64,000 nt of DNA from CAVTLG01 sp963735495 (GCA_963735495.1 CAVTLG010000002.1:744001-808000); one strand, 5' to 3'; numbered from the stretch's first letter, positions 8,443 through 18,122 are shown. Notes: a model not told the origin generated them from the sequence alone. Program-made: numbers and translations.

Positions 8443-9458
8443 AGTGTTGGTCCACCTTCCCCCTGGGGTGGCATGACGCCGAGATGTTGATAGGCCGCAC
8501 GCATAACAACGCGCCCACGCGGTGTACGAGCGATAAAGCCCAGTTGCAAGAGATATGGCTCGTAGACGTCCTCAATGGTATCCGCATCTTCGCTTGTGCT
8601 AGCGGCGAGTGTATCCAGTCCAACGGGGCCACCGTTGAACTTCTGGATGATGGTAAGCAACATATTACGGTCGGTTTGATCAAGGCCAATCTTGTCAACC
8701 TCCATCGCGTCCAGTGCTGCTTGCGCAACCTCTTGTGAGATCACGCCGTCGGCTTTGACCTGAGCATAGTCACGCACACGCTTGAGTAACCGATTGACGA
8801 TACGTGGCGTGCCACGCGCCCGACTGGCAATCTCTTCGACGCCAGTCGCTTCGGCTGGCACCTTGAGAATACGCGCGGAACGTGTCAGGATCTGCCTGAG
8901 CGCATCTACTTCATAATACTCCATACGGTAAATAGCACCAAAGCGATCACGTAAGGGAGCAGTCAGAGAACCAACGCGCGTTGTAGCGCCAACAACAGTG
9001 AATGGAGGGAGGGTGAGTCGCAAAGATTTGGCGCTGGGTCCTTTGCCAATCATCACATCGAGGGCAAAGTCTTCCATCGCCGAATAAAGACGCTCCTCGA
9101 CAGCACGCGCCAGGCGATGAATCTCGTCGATAAACAGAACCTCTCCGGGCTGGAGCGAAGTCAGAATCGAAGCCAGATCGCCCGCATGTTCGATGGCAGG
9201 TCCTGAGGTGGTACGCAGGTTCGTGCCCATTTCGGCGGCAATGATATTACAAAGGGTAGTTTTGCCCAGTCCTGGTGGTCCATAGAGCAGGATATGGTCA
9301 ACAGCTTCATTACGACGACGAGCAGCTTCCAGTAAAATACTGAGATTGTCTTTGATTTTGTCCTGTCCGATGTATTCGGCCAGGCGTCGAGGACGCAAGC
9401 TACCTTCGATAATCTGTTCCTCTTCGCTCATCTGTGGCGAAACGAGGCGCTCCCTCAT
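8424..9458 (-). CDS. ruvB: Holliday junction branch migration DNA helicase RuvB
   Basis: 344 residues, normal length. AAA+ ATPase that drives branch migration together with RuvA. Walker A is GPPGLGKTT, Walker B is LFIDEIHRL, sensor 1 is GATTRVGSL and the arginine finger region is APLRDRFG. The C-terminal winged helix includes NGGPVGLDTLAA and ARTPRGRV. ATG 9458 has GGGAG eight bases upstream. ruvA and ruvC are not in the window. It heads a minus-strand run with queA and a hydroxyacid dehydrogenase; ruvB next to queA is a common bacterial arrangement. Confidence 0.98.
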   Translation of the reverse strand: MRERLVSPQMSEEEQIIEGSLRPRRLAEYIGQDKIKDNLSILLEAARRRNEAVDHILLYGPPGLGKTTLCNIIAAEMGTNLRTTSGPAIEHAGDLASILTSLQPGEVLFIDEIHRLARAVEERLYSAMEDFALDVMIGKGPSAKSLRLTLPPFTVVGATTRVGSLTAPLRDRFGAIYRMEYYEVDALRQILTRSARILKVPAEATGVEEIASRARGTPRIVNRLLKRVRDYAQVKADGVISQEVAQAALDAMEVDKIGLDQTDRNMLLTIIQKFNGGPVGLDTLAASTSEDADTIEDVYEPYLLQLGFIARTPRGRVVMRAAYQHLGVMPPQGEGGPTLWTGIS

Positions 9459-9708
9459 GGCTCACTCCCGCATGAAACTAGTGTTCTACAACTTACGCTT
9501 TCATTATATCAAAGTTAGAAGGCTGCGTCGAGTCACTACGACACATTTTCAGCCGTCTCCTCCCGGCTTAGAATTTAATAAGTGATAGATAAGAAAGTGA
9601 TAAGTAATCGAATTATTAACGCTTCCTAAGCTATATCCAAGATAGTATTAATCTAGTAAGTTTACGCTTAAAGTGTTATAAGGCAGAGCTTATTGACTAG
9701 AAAAATGC

Positions 9709-9737
9709 TTGAAAATGCTCGTTAAGTAAGCTATGCT
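9709..9737 (+). promoter_or_regulatory. Sigma-70-type promoter for the ECF sigma gene
   Basis: TTGAAA at 9709-9714 and TATGCT at 9732-9737 with a 17-base spacer, about 30 bases upstream of the ribosome-binding site of the ECF sigma gene. The surrounding 9459-9769 stretch between divergent ruvB and this gene is AT-rich and has no gene. Confidence 0.5.
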
Positions 9738-9769
9738 TTAAGGGATATAAGAAAGGAAGGTTATTAAAG

Positions 9770-10399
9770 ATGCAAATACAAGAACGTCCAAAAATTAATA
9801 CTGCTGAAATTACTGATGGCCTGTTGGTTCGGCAAACATTAGCGGGCAGCCAGCAAGCTTTTGAGACATTAGTTCATCGCTATCACACAGCTCTTTTTAA
9901 CTTTATCTGCCATTGCCTGGGCGATTACGACCTGGCCTGCGATATCTTACAACAAGTTTTCTTACAGCTCTATATCTCTATGCCCACACTGCACACTGAT
10001 GGAACGCTTAAGGCATGGCTCTTCCAGGTGGCCAGGAATCGTTGCCTGGACGAACTACGTCGCAAGCGCTCTATTCACTTTTCGGAACTTGAAGCGTCCA
10101 ACGACGATGAGGAGCTGTCTCCGCTGGCTATTATGCCTGATAAGCAGCCCCTGCCCGATGAAATGGCCGAGCGCCACGATCTCCAACAAGCGTTACACGC
10201 GGCGATTGATGCATTGCCACCGAAATTCCGCTCGGTAGTACTACTACGTTACGTAGGTCAGCTCAGTTTCTCTGAGATCGGTAAAACGCTCAAAATGCCG
10301 GAAGCCACGGCCAAAACCTATTTCCAGCGTGCTCGTCCTTTGTTACGCGCCTCACTCGCGGAACGCTGGAAGCCAGAGCAAGAGACTCCCACCTCTTAA
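9770..10399 (+). CDS. ECF RNA polymerase sigma factor
   Basis: 209 residues. Region 2 is clear (FETLVHRYHTALFNFICHCL, DYDLACDILQQVFLQLY, LKAWLFQVARNRCLDELRR) and so is region 4 (ALPPKFRSVVLLRYVGQLSF, FSEIGKTLKMPEATAKTYFQ). The ATG is preceded by AAAGGAAGG. No recognisable anti-sigma gene is adjacent; the next open frame downstream is a 33-codon small ORF. Of the many ECF groups I cannot say which this is. Confidence 0.92.
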   Translation: MQIQERPKINTAEITDGLLVRQTLAGSQQAFETLVHRYHTALFNFICHCLGDYDLACDILQQVFLQLYISMPTLHTDGTLKAWLFQVARNRCLDELRRKRSIHFSELEASNDDEELSPLAIMPDKQPLPDEMAERHDLQQALHAAIDALPPKFRSVVLLRYVGQLSFSEIGKTLKMPEATAKTYFQRARPLLRASLAERWKPEQETPTS

Positions 10400-10516
10400 T
10401 GTTCTCAAAGTACCCCCCAGATTTGGATAAGAAACCTTGGGAAAAGTGAAACTCTCCTCTTATGTGATTCGTGCTAATAGCAGACAATAGCTAGGAACTA
10501 CATAAGAGGTGCAGAT

Positions 10517-10618
10517 ATGAGAAACGTACCAGTGATCTTTTTAGCCGATGAATTTGAGTTGGATAGTGATATCGACGAACTCTTCTGTCAGTTAGAGCAG
10601 GTTCGAGCCGCCATTTGA
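10517..10618 (+). CDS. Possible small acidic peptide gene, 33 codons
   Basis: ATG 10517 is preceded by AAGAGGTG with proper spacing and the frame ends at TGA 10616-10618. The 33-residue product begins MRNVPVIFLADEFEL and is acidic in its middle. It follows the ECF sigma gene by about 120 bases and is followed after 150 bases by a strong hairpin. I recognise no family. The site and position make translation plausible, but a chance ORF cannot be excluded. Confidence 0.33.
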   Translation: MRNVPVIFLADEFELDSDIDELFCQLEQVRAAI

Positions 10619-10769
10619 CATGGTTGGGCGCATTATGGACGCGGTTTCATGTCTGTCACTACCGACGTGCAAGCCACGTTGGCATCATCTAGAAGAACTT
10701 GTCGTAATCTGTGACTCACTGCAATTATCCTGAAATCTCACCTGTGTCTCTATTCTTCTGTCTCGCAAT

Positions 10770-10809
10770 AAGGGCCTTTAGTTTGCCAATGGCACAACTA
10801 AAGGCCCTT
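10770..10809. terminator. Strong hairpin, likely terminator for the sigma-factor transcript
   Basis: Perfect 14-bp inverted repeat AAGGGCCTTTAGTT (10770-10783) with its complement at 10796-10809, 12-base loop. There is a short T run after the stem (CCCTTTC), so it may be an intrinsic terminator, usable by the plus-strand transcript and by the convergent GrpB-family gene. Confidence 0.6.
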
Positions 10810-10839
10810 TCGCATGGAATCCAGCGCATATACCGGCAG

Positions 10840-10880
10840 TTATCCACATAGTAGAACTCTTGTCCACATAGTTATCCACA
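10840..10880 (+). promoter_or_regulatory. Cluster of three DnaA boxes
   Basis: TTATCCACA at 10840-10848, TTGTCCACA at 10860-10868 and TTATCCACA at 10872-10880, all in one orientation within 41 bases. Two are exact matches to the consensus DnaA box and the third has one change. No dnaA, dnaN or gyr gene is nearby, so this may be a DnaA-titration or regulatory site instead of oriC. Confidence 0.55.
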
Positions 10881-10934
10881 GATAACAGCAGAAGGATCTT
10901 CCTGTTTGAGCTGAGATATATCTTTTCCATACTA

Positions 10935-11504
10935 TCAGACATCAGAAGGACCAGGAAACCATCCGGTCTGCTGCGCCCAAACATCTGCTTGAGCTATGAC
11001 TTTCCAAATAAATGGCGCCTTCGCATTTGTGTACAACTCACGCTCTTCCACCAGCAGATAGCGCAGTGCCAGTCCAATCTTCACCTCCGCATACTCAGCG
11101 GCAACGTCAGGGTGCATCCGCAAGTAATCTCGAAAGAGGAGTGCAAACTGTTCACCGAAACTTCCCGCTGGCATCACATGGATATGTACGCGCGGATGAC
11201 CAGGGGATTCACGGAAGTAGCGTTGTGTCCGATTAGGATTGTCAGCGCGAAAGAGGTATCCGAGACCCTCCAATGGCAATTGGTAAGCATCGAGTGGCTC
11301 GAAATCAACCACAGAGATTTGGATATCAATGATTGGCTTTGCCGCCAGTTGGAGAATTGAGGTTGATCCAATGTGATCAATGCGCAGCGCAACAGATCCC
11401 AGAGCGATGCGTAGCGGCAGTGCGAGCCGTTGAAACTGCTCAGGCCAGGTCACATCATAGGGAATAATCCACACCGGATCGCCTGCTTTCATGAACTGAG
11501 ACAC
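10935..11504 (-). CDS. GrpB/UPF0157-family protein (nucleotidyltransferase fold)
   Basis: 189 residues from GTG 11504, preceded by AGGAGG with eight-base spacing. Family marks: IIPYDVTWPEQFQRL near the N terminus, then RIDHIGSTSILQLAAKPIID with the Gly-Ser of the nucleotidyltransferase fold and the IDI acidic residue, and HVMPAGSFGEQFALLFRDYL. Proteins of this family are often annotated as GrpB; the biochemical role is not settled. Length is normal. Convergent with the ECF sigma gene and divergent from the MFS gene. Confidence 0.9.
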   Translation of the reverse strand: MSQFMKAGDPVWIIPYDVTWPEQFQRLALPLRIALGSVALRIDHIGSTSILQLAAKPIIDIQISVVDFEPLDAYQLPLEGLGYLFRADNPNRTQRYFRESPGHPRVHIHVMPAGSFGEQFALLFRDYLRMHPDVAAEYAEVKIGLALRYLLVEERELYTNAKAPFIWKVIAQADVWAQQTGWFPGPSDV

Positions 11505-11759
11505 GAGAACAACCTCCTGAGGACAATTTGAGAAAAGCTTGTTCTTTCGCGAGCTCTTTTTCTCATGGAGATGTCAGTTTTTCTATAAATAGTGTAATTA
11601 ATGTTGCATCTACCCTGAGAGAGATCTCTCTTCTCATTTTAATTGTATCACAATCGTCAATAGCTCGACATCGTCCAAAAGCACGATGTTTTCATGTCTC
11701 GCCTCTGGGTATACTTTCCATCTAAACTGTCCAATAGAACAGAAAGGAAAACGTACTCG

Positions 11760-13058
11760 ATGACGACCGAAGACATCTCTCAGCCAACGGTCATGCATGA
11801 AGAACCGCCGAAAAAAGGTCGCGCCTTTACCTCACTACGCCATCGCAATTATCGTCTCTACTGGTTTGGTCAGATGATCTCGCTGATGGGCACCTATATG
11901 CAACGCATCGGGCAAGCCTGGCTGGTGCTACAACTGACCCACAGCGCCTGGCAGCTCGGCCTAGTGGGCGCGCTACAATTTCTGCCGGTGCTGCTCTTCT
12001 CGCTCTTCGGGGGAATCTTCGCCGACCGCTGGCCCAAACGGCGCGTCTTGCTCCTGACTCAATCGGCGGCCATGAGCCAGGCTTTTCTGCTCTGGATACT
12101 GGTTGCAACTGGTACTATTCAGGTCTGGCAGATCTATGCCCTGGCGTTGCTGTTAGGGTTCACCAACAGCCTGAATCAGCCGACAAGTTCGGCATTTGTG
12201 GTCGAGATGGTCGGACGTGAGGACCTGCCCAACGCCGTGGCCCTGAACTCCTCACTCGTGAATCTGGCGCGTATTGTGGGTCCCGGCCTTGGGGGTATCG
12301 TTATTGCCACCAGCGGCGTAACCATGCTCTTTCTCCTCAATGCGCTCAGCTTTCTCGCAGTGATTGTAGGGCTGGCGCTGATCAACAGTCACGAACTACA
12401 TACCCAGGTACTTCAACACTCCGACGCTGGCAAGCGTCAGAGCACCTGGCAGAGTCTGCGTGAAGGCGTAGGCTACGTCTGGAAAACGCCTGTGGTTGTG
12501 TGGATGATCCTTGTGATTGGCCTGGTTTTGCTCTTCGGCTCGAACTTCGACGTCGTACTCCCCCTCTTTGCTACCGACGTGCTGCATGTAGGAGCAGCGG
12601 GCTTTGGCTTTCTCTCTACCGCTATCGGCGTCGGCGCATTGATCTCGGCGCTGTGGCTGGCCTGGAGCAACCAGAAACCGACGATGCGCAGCGTGCTCCT
12701 CAGCACACTGATCTTTGGTGTGTTAGAGGCAGGTTTTGCGATCTCGCACATCTACCTCTTATCATTGGTACTGGTTGCCAGTGTTGGTGGTGCAGAGACC
12801 ATCTTCGGAGCTCTGGCCATTACCACGCTCCAGACGGTCGTCCCGGACCACCTGCGCGGGCGCGTCGTGAGCGTGTATATACTTTTCTTCACCGGAAGCA
12901 TCCCGCTAGGATCTCTGTTGACTGGCTGGCTGTCAAGTCTCTGTGGGGCATCTAGCGGCCTGCTTATCTGCGCACTTCTCAGCCTGCTGGTCGTGGGAGC
13001 CGGATGGATGTGGCGAAAGTCAGCAGAGAAGGATCTTGCAGCAGCATCGCCTATTTAA
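11760..13058 (+). CDS. Major facilitator superfamily exporter, ENTS/MFS_3-like
   Basis: 432 residues from ATG 11760, preceded by AAAGGA; the open frame runs 22 codons further upstream without a ribosome-binding site. About twelve hydrophobic segments. The N-terminal RHRNYRLYWFGQMISLMGTY and FGGIFADRWPKRRVLL (MFS motif A in loop 2-3) are typical of the enterobactin-exporter-like branch, as is FVVEMVGREDLPNAVALNSS in the middle and DHLRGRVVSVY in loop 10-11. Likely proton-driven drug or metabolite efflux; substrate unknown. Own transcription unit. Confidence 0.92.
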   Translation: MTTEDISQPTVMHEEPPKKGRAFTSLRHRNYRLYWFGQMISLMGTYMQRIGQAWLVLQLTHSAWQLGLVGALQFLPVLLFSLFGGIFADRWPKRRVLLLTQSAAMSQAFLLWILVATGTIQVWQIYALALLLGFTNSLNQPTSSAFVVEMVGREDLPNAVALNSSLVNLARIVGPGLGGIVIATSGVTMLFLLNALSFLAVIVGLALINSHELHTQVLQHSDAGKRQSTWQSLREGVGYVWKTPVVVWMILVIGLVLLFGSNFDVVLPLFATDVLHVGAAGFGFLSTAIGVGALISALWLAWSNQKPTMRSVLLSTLIFGVLEAGFAISHIYLLSLVLVASVGGAETIFGALAITTLQTVVPDHLRGRVVSVYILFFTGSIPLGSLLTGWLSSLCGASSGLLICALLSLLVVGAGWMWRKSAEKDLAAASPI

Positions 13059-13288
13059 ATCTCTTCATGTTTGCCAGGCAGCAAACTTCTAGCGCCCACC
13101 ACGCCAGTGCGATATCAAACTGCCAGGCTTACTTTATTCCTACAACAGCCACCAGATTCGTAGCTTTGCTTGACTTTACCAACCTCTTCCGCTACAAATT
13201 ACTATAAGATCGGCTTTTATGGAATATAGTGAAACAAGAGTCTCTCAAATAATACCCATGGTTCGAGACTTTGAAGTGAGATTTACGG

Positions 13289-14212
13289 ATGAGAAAAGCG
13301 AAAATCGTAGTGCCCGCAAGCATTTTTTCCCTCTTGTTACTTGTGGTTCTAGCGTTTAGTTTAACGAAGATCTATGCCGCTACCGGCACAAACAGCAAGG
13401 CACTGACCCGTAGCACGCAGGGAACCACGCAACACATAAACTCTAGCCTGATAGTAGCAGCACAACCGACAAGAGCCGTCACGCCACAAGCCACGCTAAA
13501 AAAGCCAACAACAGTCACACAATCCACTACAGCCCAACCGACAGCAACGCAAGCAGTAACGACAACTTCGTCGAGCGGCGGCAGTGATCGCTATTTTCCG
13601 GCCAGCATGTCTGCTGCCGCGATGAAAGCTGCCGCCGCCAATTTGACGAAGCAACAGGTGAAGGCACTTATCGAGCTACAGGTCAACAAAAACTGGAGTG
13701 TTATTCAAAGTAAACTTGGTTTCACCACTGAAGCGCAGGCATATGCATTCTTCCTGGGTATGGCTACGCGTGAATCGACCTTAGACGCTGGACTGGAGAC
13801 TGGTAGCGGAGCTGGCCATTCTTATGGCCCAATTCAGGCGTCAGAAGACGCTTATATCAGTACGCTTTATCCAACAGAAACCGATGTACCCCAGATGTCT
13901 CTTTATAGTCTCACGCCACAAAACTACTACGATCCTGGCATTGCGGTTCACATGGGTATCCGCCATCTGCTCCACTTTGCGAACCAGGCGCAGGCTGCCG
14001 GCTATACGGGCGTACAGCTCCTCAGACACGCATTGATTGGCTACAATACCGGCTACATACAGACAACTGATCAGAGCCTGCTACAGCAATACTCCGATGA
14101 AATCGGCGCTCTCGCGGGCTGGTACCTGGACAACGGCCATCTCTACGATAGCGCCTTTACCTGGACTGGTAGTTCTGCTGTTGATCGCAGCCAACCCTGG
14201 GGCTGGTATTAA
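13289..14212 (+). CDS. Secreted lysozyme-like / transglycosylase-type protein
   Basis: 307 residues. The first about 31 residues are a signal peptide (MRKAKIVV, then a long hydrophobic stretch ending near IYAAT). A Thr/Pro/Ser-rich linker follows to about residue 95. The remainder resembles a lysozyme-fold glycoside hydrolase: FFLGMATRESTLDAG with a candidate catalytic Glu, then GSGAGHSYGPIQ, where SYGPIQ takes the place of the usual GLMQ motif, and a helical end. Cell-wall cleavage is inferred from fold-like motifs only. The last codons overlap the convergent prolyl oligopeptidase gene by four bases. Confidence 0.65.
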   Translation: MRKAKIVVPASIFSLLLLVVLAFSLTKIYAATGTNSKALTRSTQGTTQHINSSLIVAAQPTRAVTPQATLKKPTTVTQSTTAQPTATQAVTTTSSSGGSDRYFPASMSAAAMKAAAANLTKQQVKALIELQVNKNWSVIQSKLGFTTEAQAYAFFLGMATRESTLDAGLETGSGAGHSYGPIQASEDAYISTLYPTETDVPQMSLYSLTPQNYYDPGIAVHMGIRHLLHFANQAQAAGYTGVQLLRHALIGYNTGYIQTTDQSLLQQYSDEIGALAGWYLDNGHLYDSAFTWTGSSAVDRSQPWGWY

Positions 14213-16275
14213 TCTATGTAAAAGGTCTCGAATAGAAAGGCTAGCAGGTCGCTTTCCTCCTCGATCACCTTTGCAGTAGGTTTGCCCATACCATGACCGG
14301 CCTTCATCTCAACGCGCAGCAGCACAGGAGCAGGACCAACATGAGCAGCCTGCAATGTAGCCGCAAACTTGCGCGCATGAGCAGGCACAACACGATCATC
14401 GGTATCGGCTGTCATGATTAGCGTGGGCGGATAAGCCTGCGCTTTTTTGACGTTATGTAAAGGGGAATAGGCATAAAGAAAGTTGAAATCGTCGGCACTC
14501 TGCTCGGCATTGCCATACTCAGGTATCCAGTAGCGGCCAACGGTAAATTTGTGGTAGCGCAGCATATCAATCACAGGTACGCGGCAAATGACGGCTCCAT
14601 AGAGATCTGGACGCTGCACCAGGCTAGCACCAACCAGCAGACCACCATTACTACCGCCCATAATAGCTAGCCGGGCTGAACTGGTATACTTCTGCTCAAT
14701 AAGCCACTCTCCAGCGCTAATAAAGTCATCAAAGACATTTTGTTTCTTCTCCAGCATGCCGGCCTGGTGCCATTCCTCACCATATTCGCCGCCACCGCGC
14801 AAATTTGCAACGGCGTAGATACCACCGTGCTCGACCCACAGCAGAGGAGTAATGCCGAAAGATGGGGTGAGATTGATGTCAAAACCGCCGTAACCATACA
14901 GCAGAACGGGATTATTGCCGTCGCGTACCAGTCCTTTTTTATACGTCAGAAACATAGGCACGCGTGTGCCGTCTTTTGACGTATAAAATATCTGTGTCGT
15001 CTCATAGCGACTGGTATCGAATTTGCTCTCCGACGCGCGAAAAGGCTCAAGGGTCGCAGTAGCAAAATCATAACGATAGATTGTGGGAGGATAGAGGTAG
15101 GAAGTAAAACTAATGAACAGCTCATAGTCAGCAGGCTTACCAGCAGCACCGACAATAGAGCCAAAGGTAGGCAGGGCAATCTCGGAGACGAAACCTCCAT
15201 CTTTATGGTAGATTTTGATTTGATGATACGCGTCATGGAGATAGCCGATGACAAATTGCTGGTTGACGATAAAAGCGAAGTCTATGACATCTTCTTGTTC
15301 TGCTACCAGTTGCTGCCAGCGTGTTCGTTCAGGATGAGCAGTGTCGATAGCGACAATGCGTCCATGCGGTGCGTTGAGGTTTGTGCGGATATAAAAGAGA
15401 GGACCATCGTTGCCGATCAGTGCATAGCTCGCGTCGGCTTCATCCAGCAAACGAATAAAAGGCGTAGCATTCGTTGCTTCGTTGTCAGTATTACTGAGCA
15501 TACTACGGTAGTAGATGCGATTGCGCGCGTCGGTGCCGTGCCAGACGTTGAGCACGACATACCGCCCATCGTCCGTAGTAAAGGGGGAGAAGCTCAGTTC
15601 CTTCGCCTCGGGACGTTCAAAGACCAGCCGGTCGGCAGATTGTGGAGTTCCCAGCGTATGCCAATAGACTCTGGAATAGTTACTCTGATCCTCTTCCGGG
15701 ACGCCGCCAGGCTCAGGCAAGCGATCATAGTAAAAGCCGCTGTTATCGTGTCGCCACGCGATCCCACTGAACTTGCACCATTTAATTACTTCGGGATAGT
15801 CAGTTCCGGCATCAACGTTGCAAATCTTGATCTCTTGCCAATCGCTTCCGCTGGCAGACGTGCCATACGCTAACAACGTACCATCGGCGCTAAACACGGT
15901 ATTGGTCAAGGCAATCGTCCCATCAGAGCTGAAGCTATTAGGATCAAGCGCAACTTCTGGCTCTGCGTGGAGATCTTTTTGCATATAGAGGACAGCCTGG
16001 TTTTGCAGGCCACTATTTTTAGAGAAATAGTAACGCCCACCTTCTTTATGCGGCACCGAATATTTGGGATAGTCCCATAGTTCCGTGTAGCGTACCTTGA
16101 TACGCTCCCGCACAGGAATACGGTCCAGGTAGGCACGTGTGACGGCATGTTGAGCTGCCACCCAGTTCTGCGTCTCCTCTGACGCGACATCTTCTAGCCA
16201 GCGGTAAGGATCGGCAACTTTTGTGCCATGATAGTCCTCAATGGTATCGCCGCGACGTGTTACAGGTATATCCAA
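14209..16275 (-). CDS. Prolyl oligopeptidase, S9A family
   Basis: 688 residues, usual length. The N-terminal beta-propeller begins with DTIEDYHGTKVADPYRWLED, a strong S9A signature. The alpha/beta hydrolase domain carries the catalytic Ser542 in MGGSNGGLLVG, the Asp in ADTDDRVVPAHA and the His in KAGHGMG. The start is TTG 16275 with AGGAG eight bases upstream. Cleaves short peptides after proline, in the cytoplasm as no signal peptide is seen. The alpha/beta hydrolase gene ends 15 bases upstream, so the two form an operon. Confidence 0.95.
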   Translation of the reverse strand: MDIPVTRRGDTIEDYHGTKVADPYRWLEDVASEETQNWVAAQHAVTRAYLDRIPVRERIKVRYTELWDYPKYSVPHKEGGRYYFSKNSGLQNQAVLYMQKDLHAEPEVALDPNSFSSDGTIALTNTVFSADGTLLAYGTSASGSDWQEIKICNVDAGTDYPEVIKWCKFSGIAWRHDNSGFYYDRLPEPGGVPEEDQSNYSRVYWHTLGTPQSADRLVFERPEAKELSFSPFTTDDGRYVVLNVWHGTDARNRIYYRSMLSNTDNEATNATPFIRLLDEADASYALIGNDGPLFYIRTNLNAPHGRIVAIDTAHPERTRWQQLVAEQEDVIDFAFIVNQQFVIGYLHDAYHQIKIYHKDGGFVSEIALPTFGSIVGAAGKPADYELFISFTSYLYPPTIYRYDFATATLEPFRASESKFDTSRYETTQIFYTSKDGTRVPMFLTYKKGLVRDGNNPVLLYGYGGFDINLTPSFGITPLLWVEHGGIYAVANLRGGGEYGEEWHQAGMLEKKQNVFDDFISAGEWLIEQKYTSSARLAIMGGSNGGLLVGASLVQRPDLYGAVICRVPVIDMLRYHKFTVGRYWIPEYGNAEQSADDFNFLYAYSPLHNVKKAQAYPPTLIMTADTDDRVVPAHARKFAATLQAAHVGPAPVLLRVEMKAGHGMGKPTAKVIEEESDLLAFLFETFYID

Positions 16276-16290
16276 CAGTTCTACTCCTAT

Positions 16291-16980
16291 CTACTGAGCG
16301 CCCTCAAGCGTACGCATAAACTCAACAATGATACTCTGCACCTCATCCAGACGTCCCTGGAAAAAGTGATCTGCCCCCTGGATGGCCATCAAATTTTTCG
16401 GAGCAGGCACTTGCTCAAACCACTGTTGTGTGAAATCATAAGGAGCCTGTTCGTCTTCTGTACCATGAACGAAAAGTTTGGGCTTATGGCAGTCTTGCAA
16501 TGTATCCTCACCAAACATACGAGCAGGTACACCCAGACCAATCAGGACCTGGGCACGATCATCGGCAGCAGCAACGCGTAGTCCGACATAAGCCCCAAAG
16601 GAGAAGCCACTAATGATCGCCGGGACACCAGGGTAGCGACGGCTGAGAAATTCCAGGGCATAACGTACATCGTCCATCTCACCACGTCCCTCGTCGTAGC
16701 TGCCTGTGCTACGTCCGACGCCACGAAAGTTGAAACGCAATGCTGGAATATTGATTGCTTGAAAGGTCTGTGCTACTTTAAAAACAACCTTATTATGCAT
16801 ACTGCCACCATACAACGGATGTGGATGGCAGACGAGGCCAACATAGCGGAGCGGCACGCCTTCGCTGACAGGCTTAAGAATCCCTTCCAGATGCCCCTGA
16901 GGAGTGGGAATATTAATCTGCAATACTTGATTGCTCACCATCGCATTTTCCTGTTCTAAAACTTCTACTGCTTTTTCCAT
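16291..16980 (-). CDS. Alpha/beta hydrolase, COG2945-like
   Basis: 229 residues from ATG 16980; a second ATG 13 codons in (MVSNQVL) has a better site, ACAGGAAA, and may be the real start. The catalytic triad is visible: Ser in GFSFGAYVG, Asp in VHGTEDEQAP and His in GADHFFQG. PHPLYGGSMHNKVV and FNFRGVGRSTG fit the COG2945 group of small hydrolases. Substrate unknown. First gene of a two-gene unit with prolyl oligopeptidase. Confidence 0.88.
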   Translation of the reverse strand: MEKAVEVLEQENAMVSNQVLQINIPTPQGHLEGILKPVSEGVPLRYVGLVCHPHPLYGGSMHNKVVFKVAQTFQAINIPALRFNFRGVGRSTGSYDEGRGEMDDVRYALEFLSRRYPGVPAIISGFSFGAYVGLRVAAADDRAQVLIGLGVPARMFGEDTLQDCHKPKLFVHGTEDEQAPYDFTQQWFEQVPAPKNLMAIQGADHFFQGRLDEVQSIIVEFMRTLEGAQ

Positions 16981-17158
16981 CTTTCTATTGCCTCACCTCA
17001 CTATATATCCAGATTCACACTGGACATCCACGACAAAAGCAGCATACCTGGCACGTACAGCATAAAGTATAGTCCATCTCTATGCTCTTGCAAACTATGC
17101 TATCATCAAATGCCTGCCTTTGATATCCCTACAACTAGAAACAATGGGAGAAAGCCGC

Positions 17159-17530
17159 TCATTCCTTGTTGGCACGACGTTCTCGGAAATCTCTCGCCGC
17201 CTGTGACGCAGAGGTAATGGTACGCGTCACAAGCAAAATACTAAATAATAGCGTTAAAACAATTAATACCAGTAAAGCATACTTTACAACGCTGTTGGCA
17301 AAGAGGAACAAGCCCGCACCCCATACAAGTAATACGGCAAACACAATATTGTTGAGCCCAAACAAAATACCCGGTTGCTTATGCCAGCCAGTATATTGCC
17401 CAGACGTTGCCGAGCCCGACAACGAACGCAACCCCCCACGTATATTGACAACGCCCACCAGAGCGAGTCCAATTGCAATGATCACCAGCAGCAGCATACC
17501 AGCAAGCGAAGCTACGGTCAGGTTAGCCAT
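17159..17530 (-). CDS. Small membrane protein of unknown function
   Basis: 123 residues with three hydrophobic segments (about 7-27, 53-76 and 82-102) and a basic C-terminal tail (RDFRERRANKE). The ATG is preceded by AGGAGGG at ideal spacing, which supports translation. I recognise no family. It stands alone, with about 180 bases to the hydrolase gene on one side and a long non-coding stretch on the other. Confidence 0.75.
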   Translation of the reverse strand: MANLTVASLAGMLLLVIIAIGLALVGVVNIRGGLRSLSGSATSGQYTGWHKQPGILFGLNNIVFAVLLVWGAGLFLFANSVVKYALLVLIVLTLLFSILLVTRTITSASQAARDFRERRANKE

Positions 17531-18122
17531 ACGACCCTCCTCTTAATAAGGCACCCTCAGGGAATTTCCAGCGACGCTATCATCATACAATAAAACACAG
17601 GCTCGTTTATTGGTCGATCATTCGCAACACATACTTATAGGCTATTTAGCTGTGCGATGCTCAAGAGAGTATCACAACGCTTTCTGCGTCCAGGCACAAG
17701 GAAATATAAACTATTTGGGTGACTCTGCCGATAATGTTAAAGAGAGTAGGCATATATAAATTGTTGACTACCAATGAGTTATTCATCTATCTTCTGCCAG
17801 ACTTATCCAGAGAATGGCCTGGAGCATCACCTGGTCAATAGGTGCATAATTGCGTCTCCCTATTGCATAATGCCAGATTTGAGGGTATATATTAGTGTAT
17901 AGATAACCATGGTCGGCTATTCTCCAACGCAAGGCATAGATGAGCCACATTCCGCTATGTTATCCTGCCGACGCTGCAAGCACCAACGAAGAAGGCTTAT
18001 CCATGATTTTTTGGCACTCTAACCACTATTACATGACAAGAGATTGTGATATTGAGTGAAGAGATGATCCATGTATACATAGGCGTACAGTGTGCTATTT
18101 GGATAGGCGAACTATGTATAAT
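17531..18122. other. Gene-free stretch upstream of the thymidylate-kinase-like genes
   Basis: No supported gene. It holds several short inverted repeats, for example CACCT/AGGTG near 17827-17845 and two copies of TGCATAAT near 17845-17875. Close to its end is a TATAAT at 18117-18122 directly before the structured leader; a matching -35 at normal distance is weak. Confidence 0.5.

Noticed and set aside
10778..10984. 68-codon minus-strand ORF over the DnaA boxes
   Set aside because: It overlaps the GrpB-family gene end and a perfect hairpin, and has no start site.
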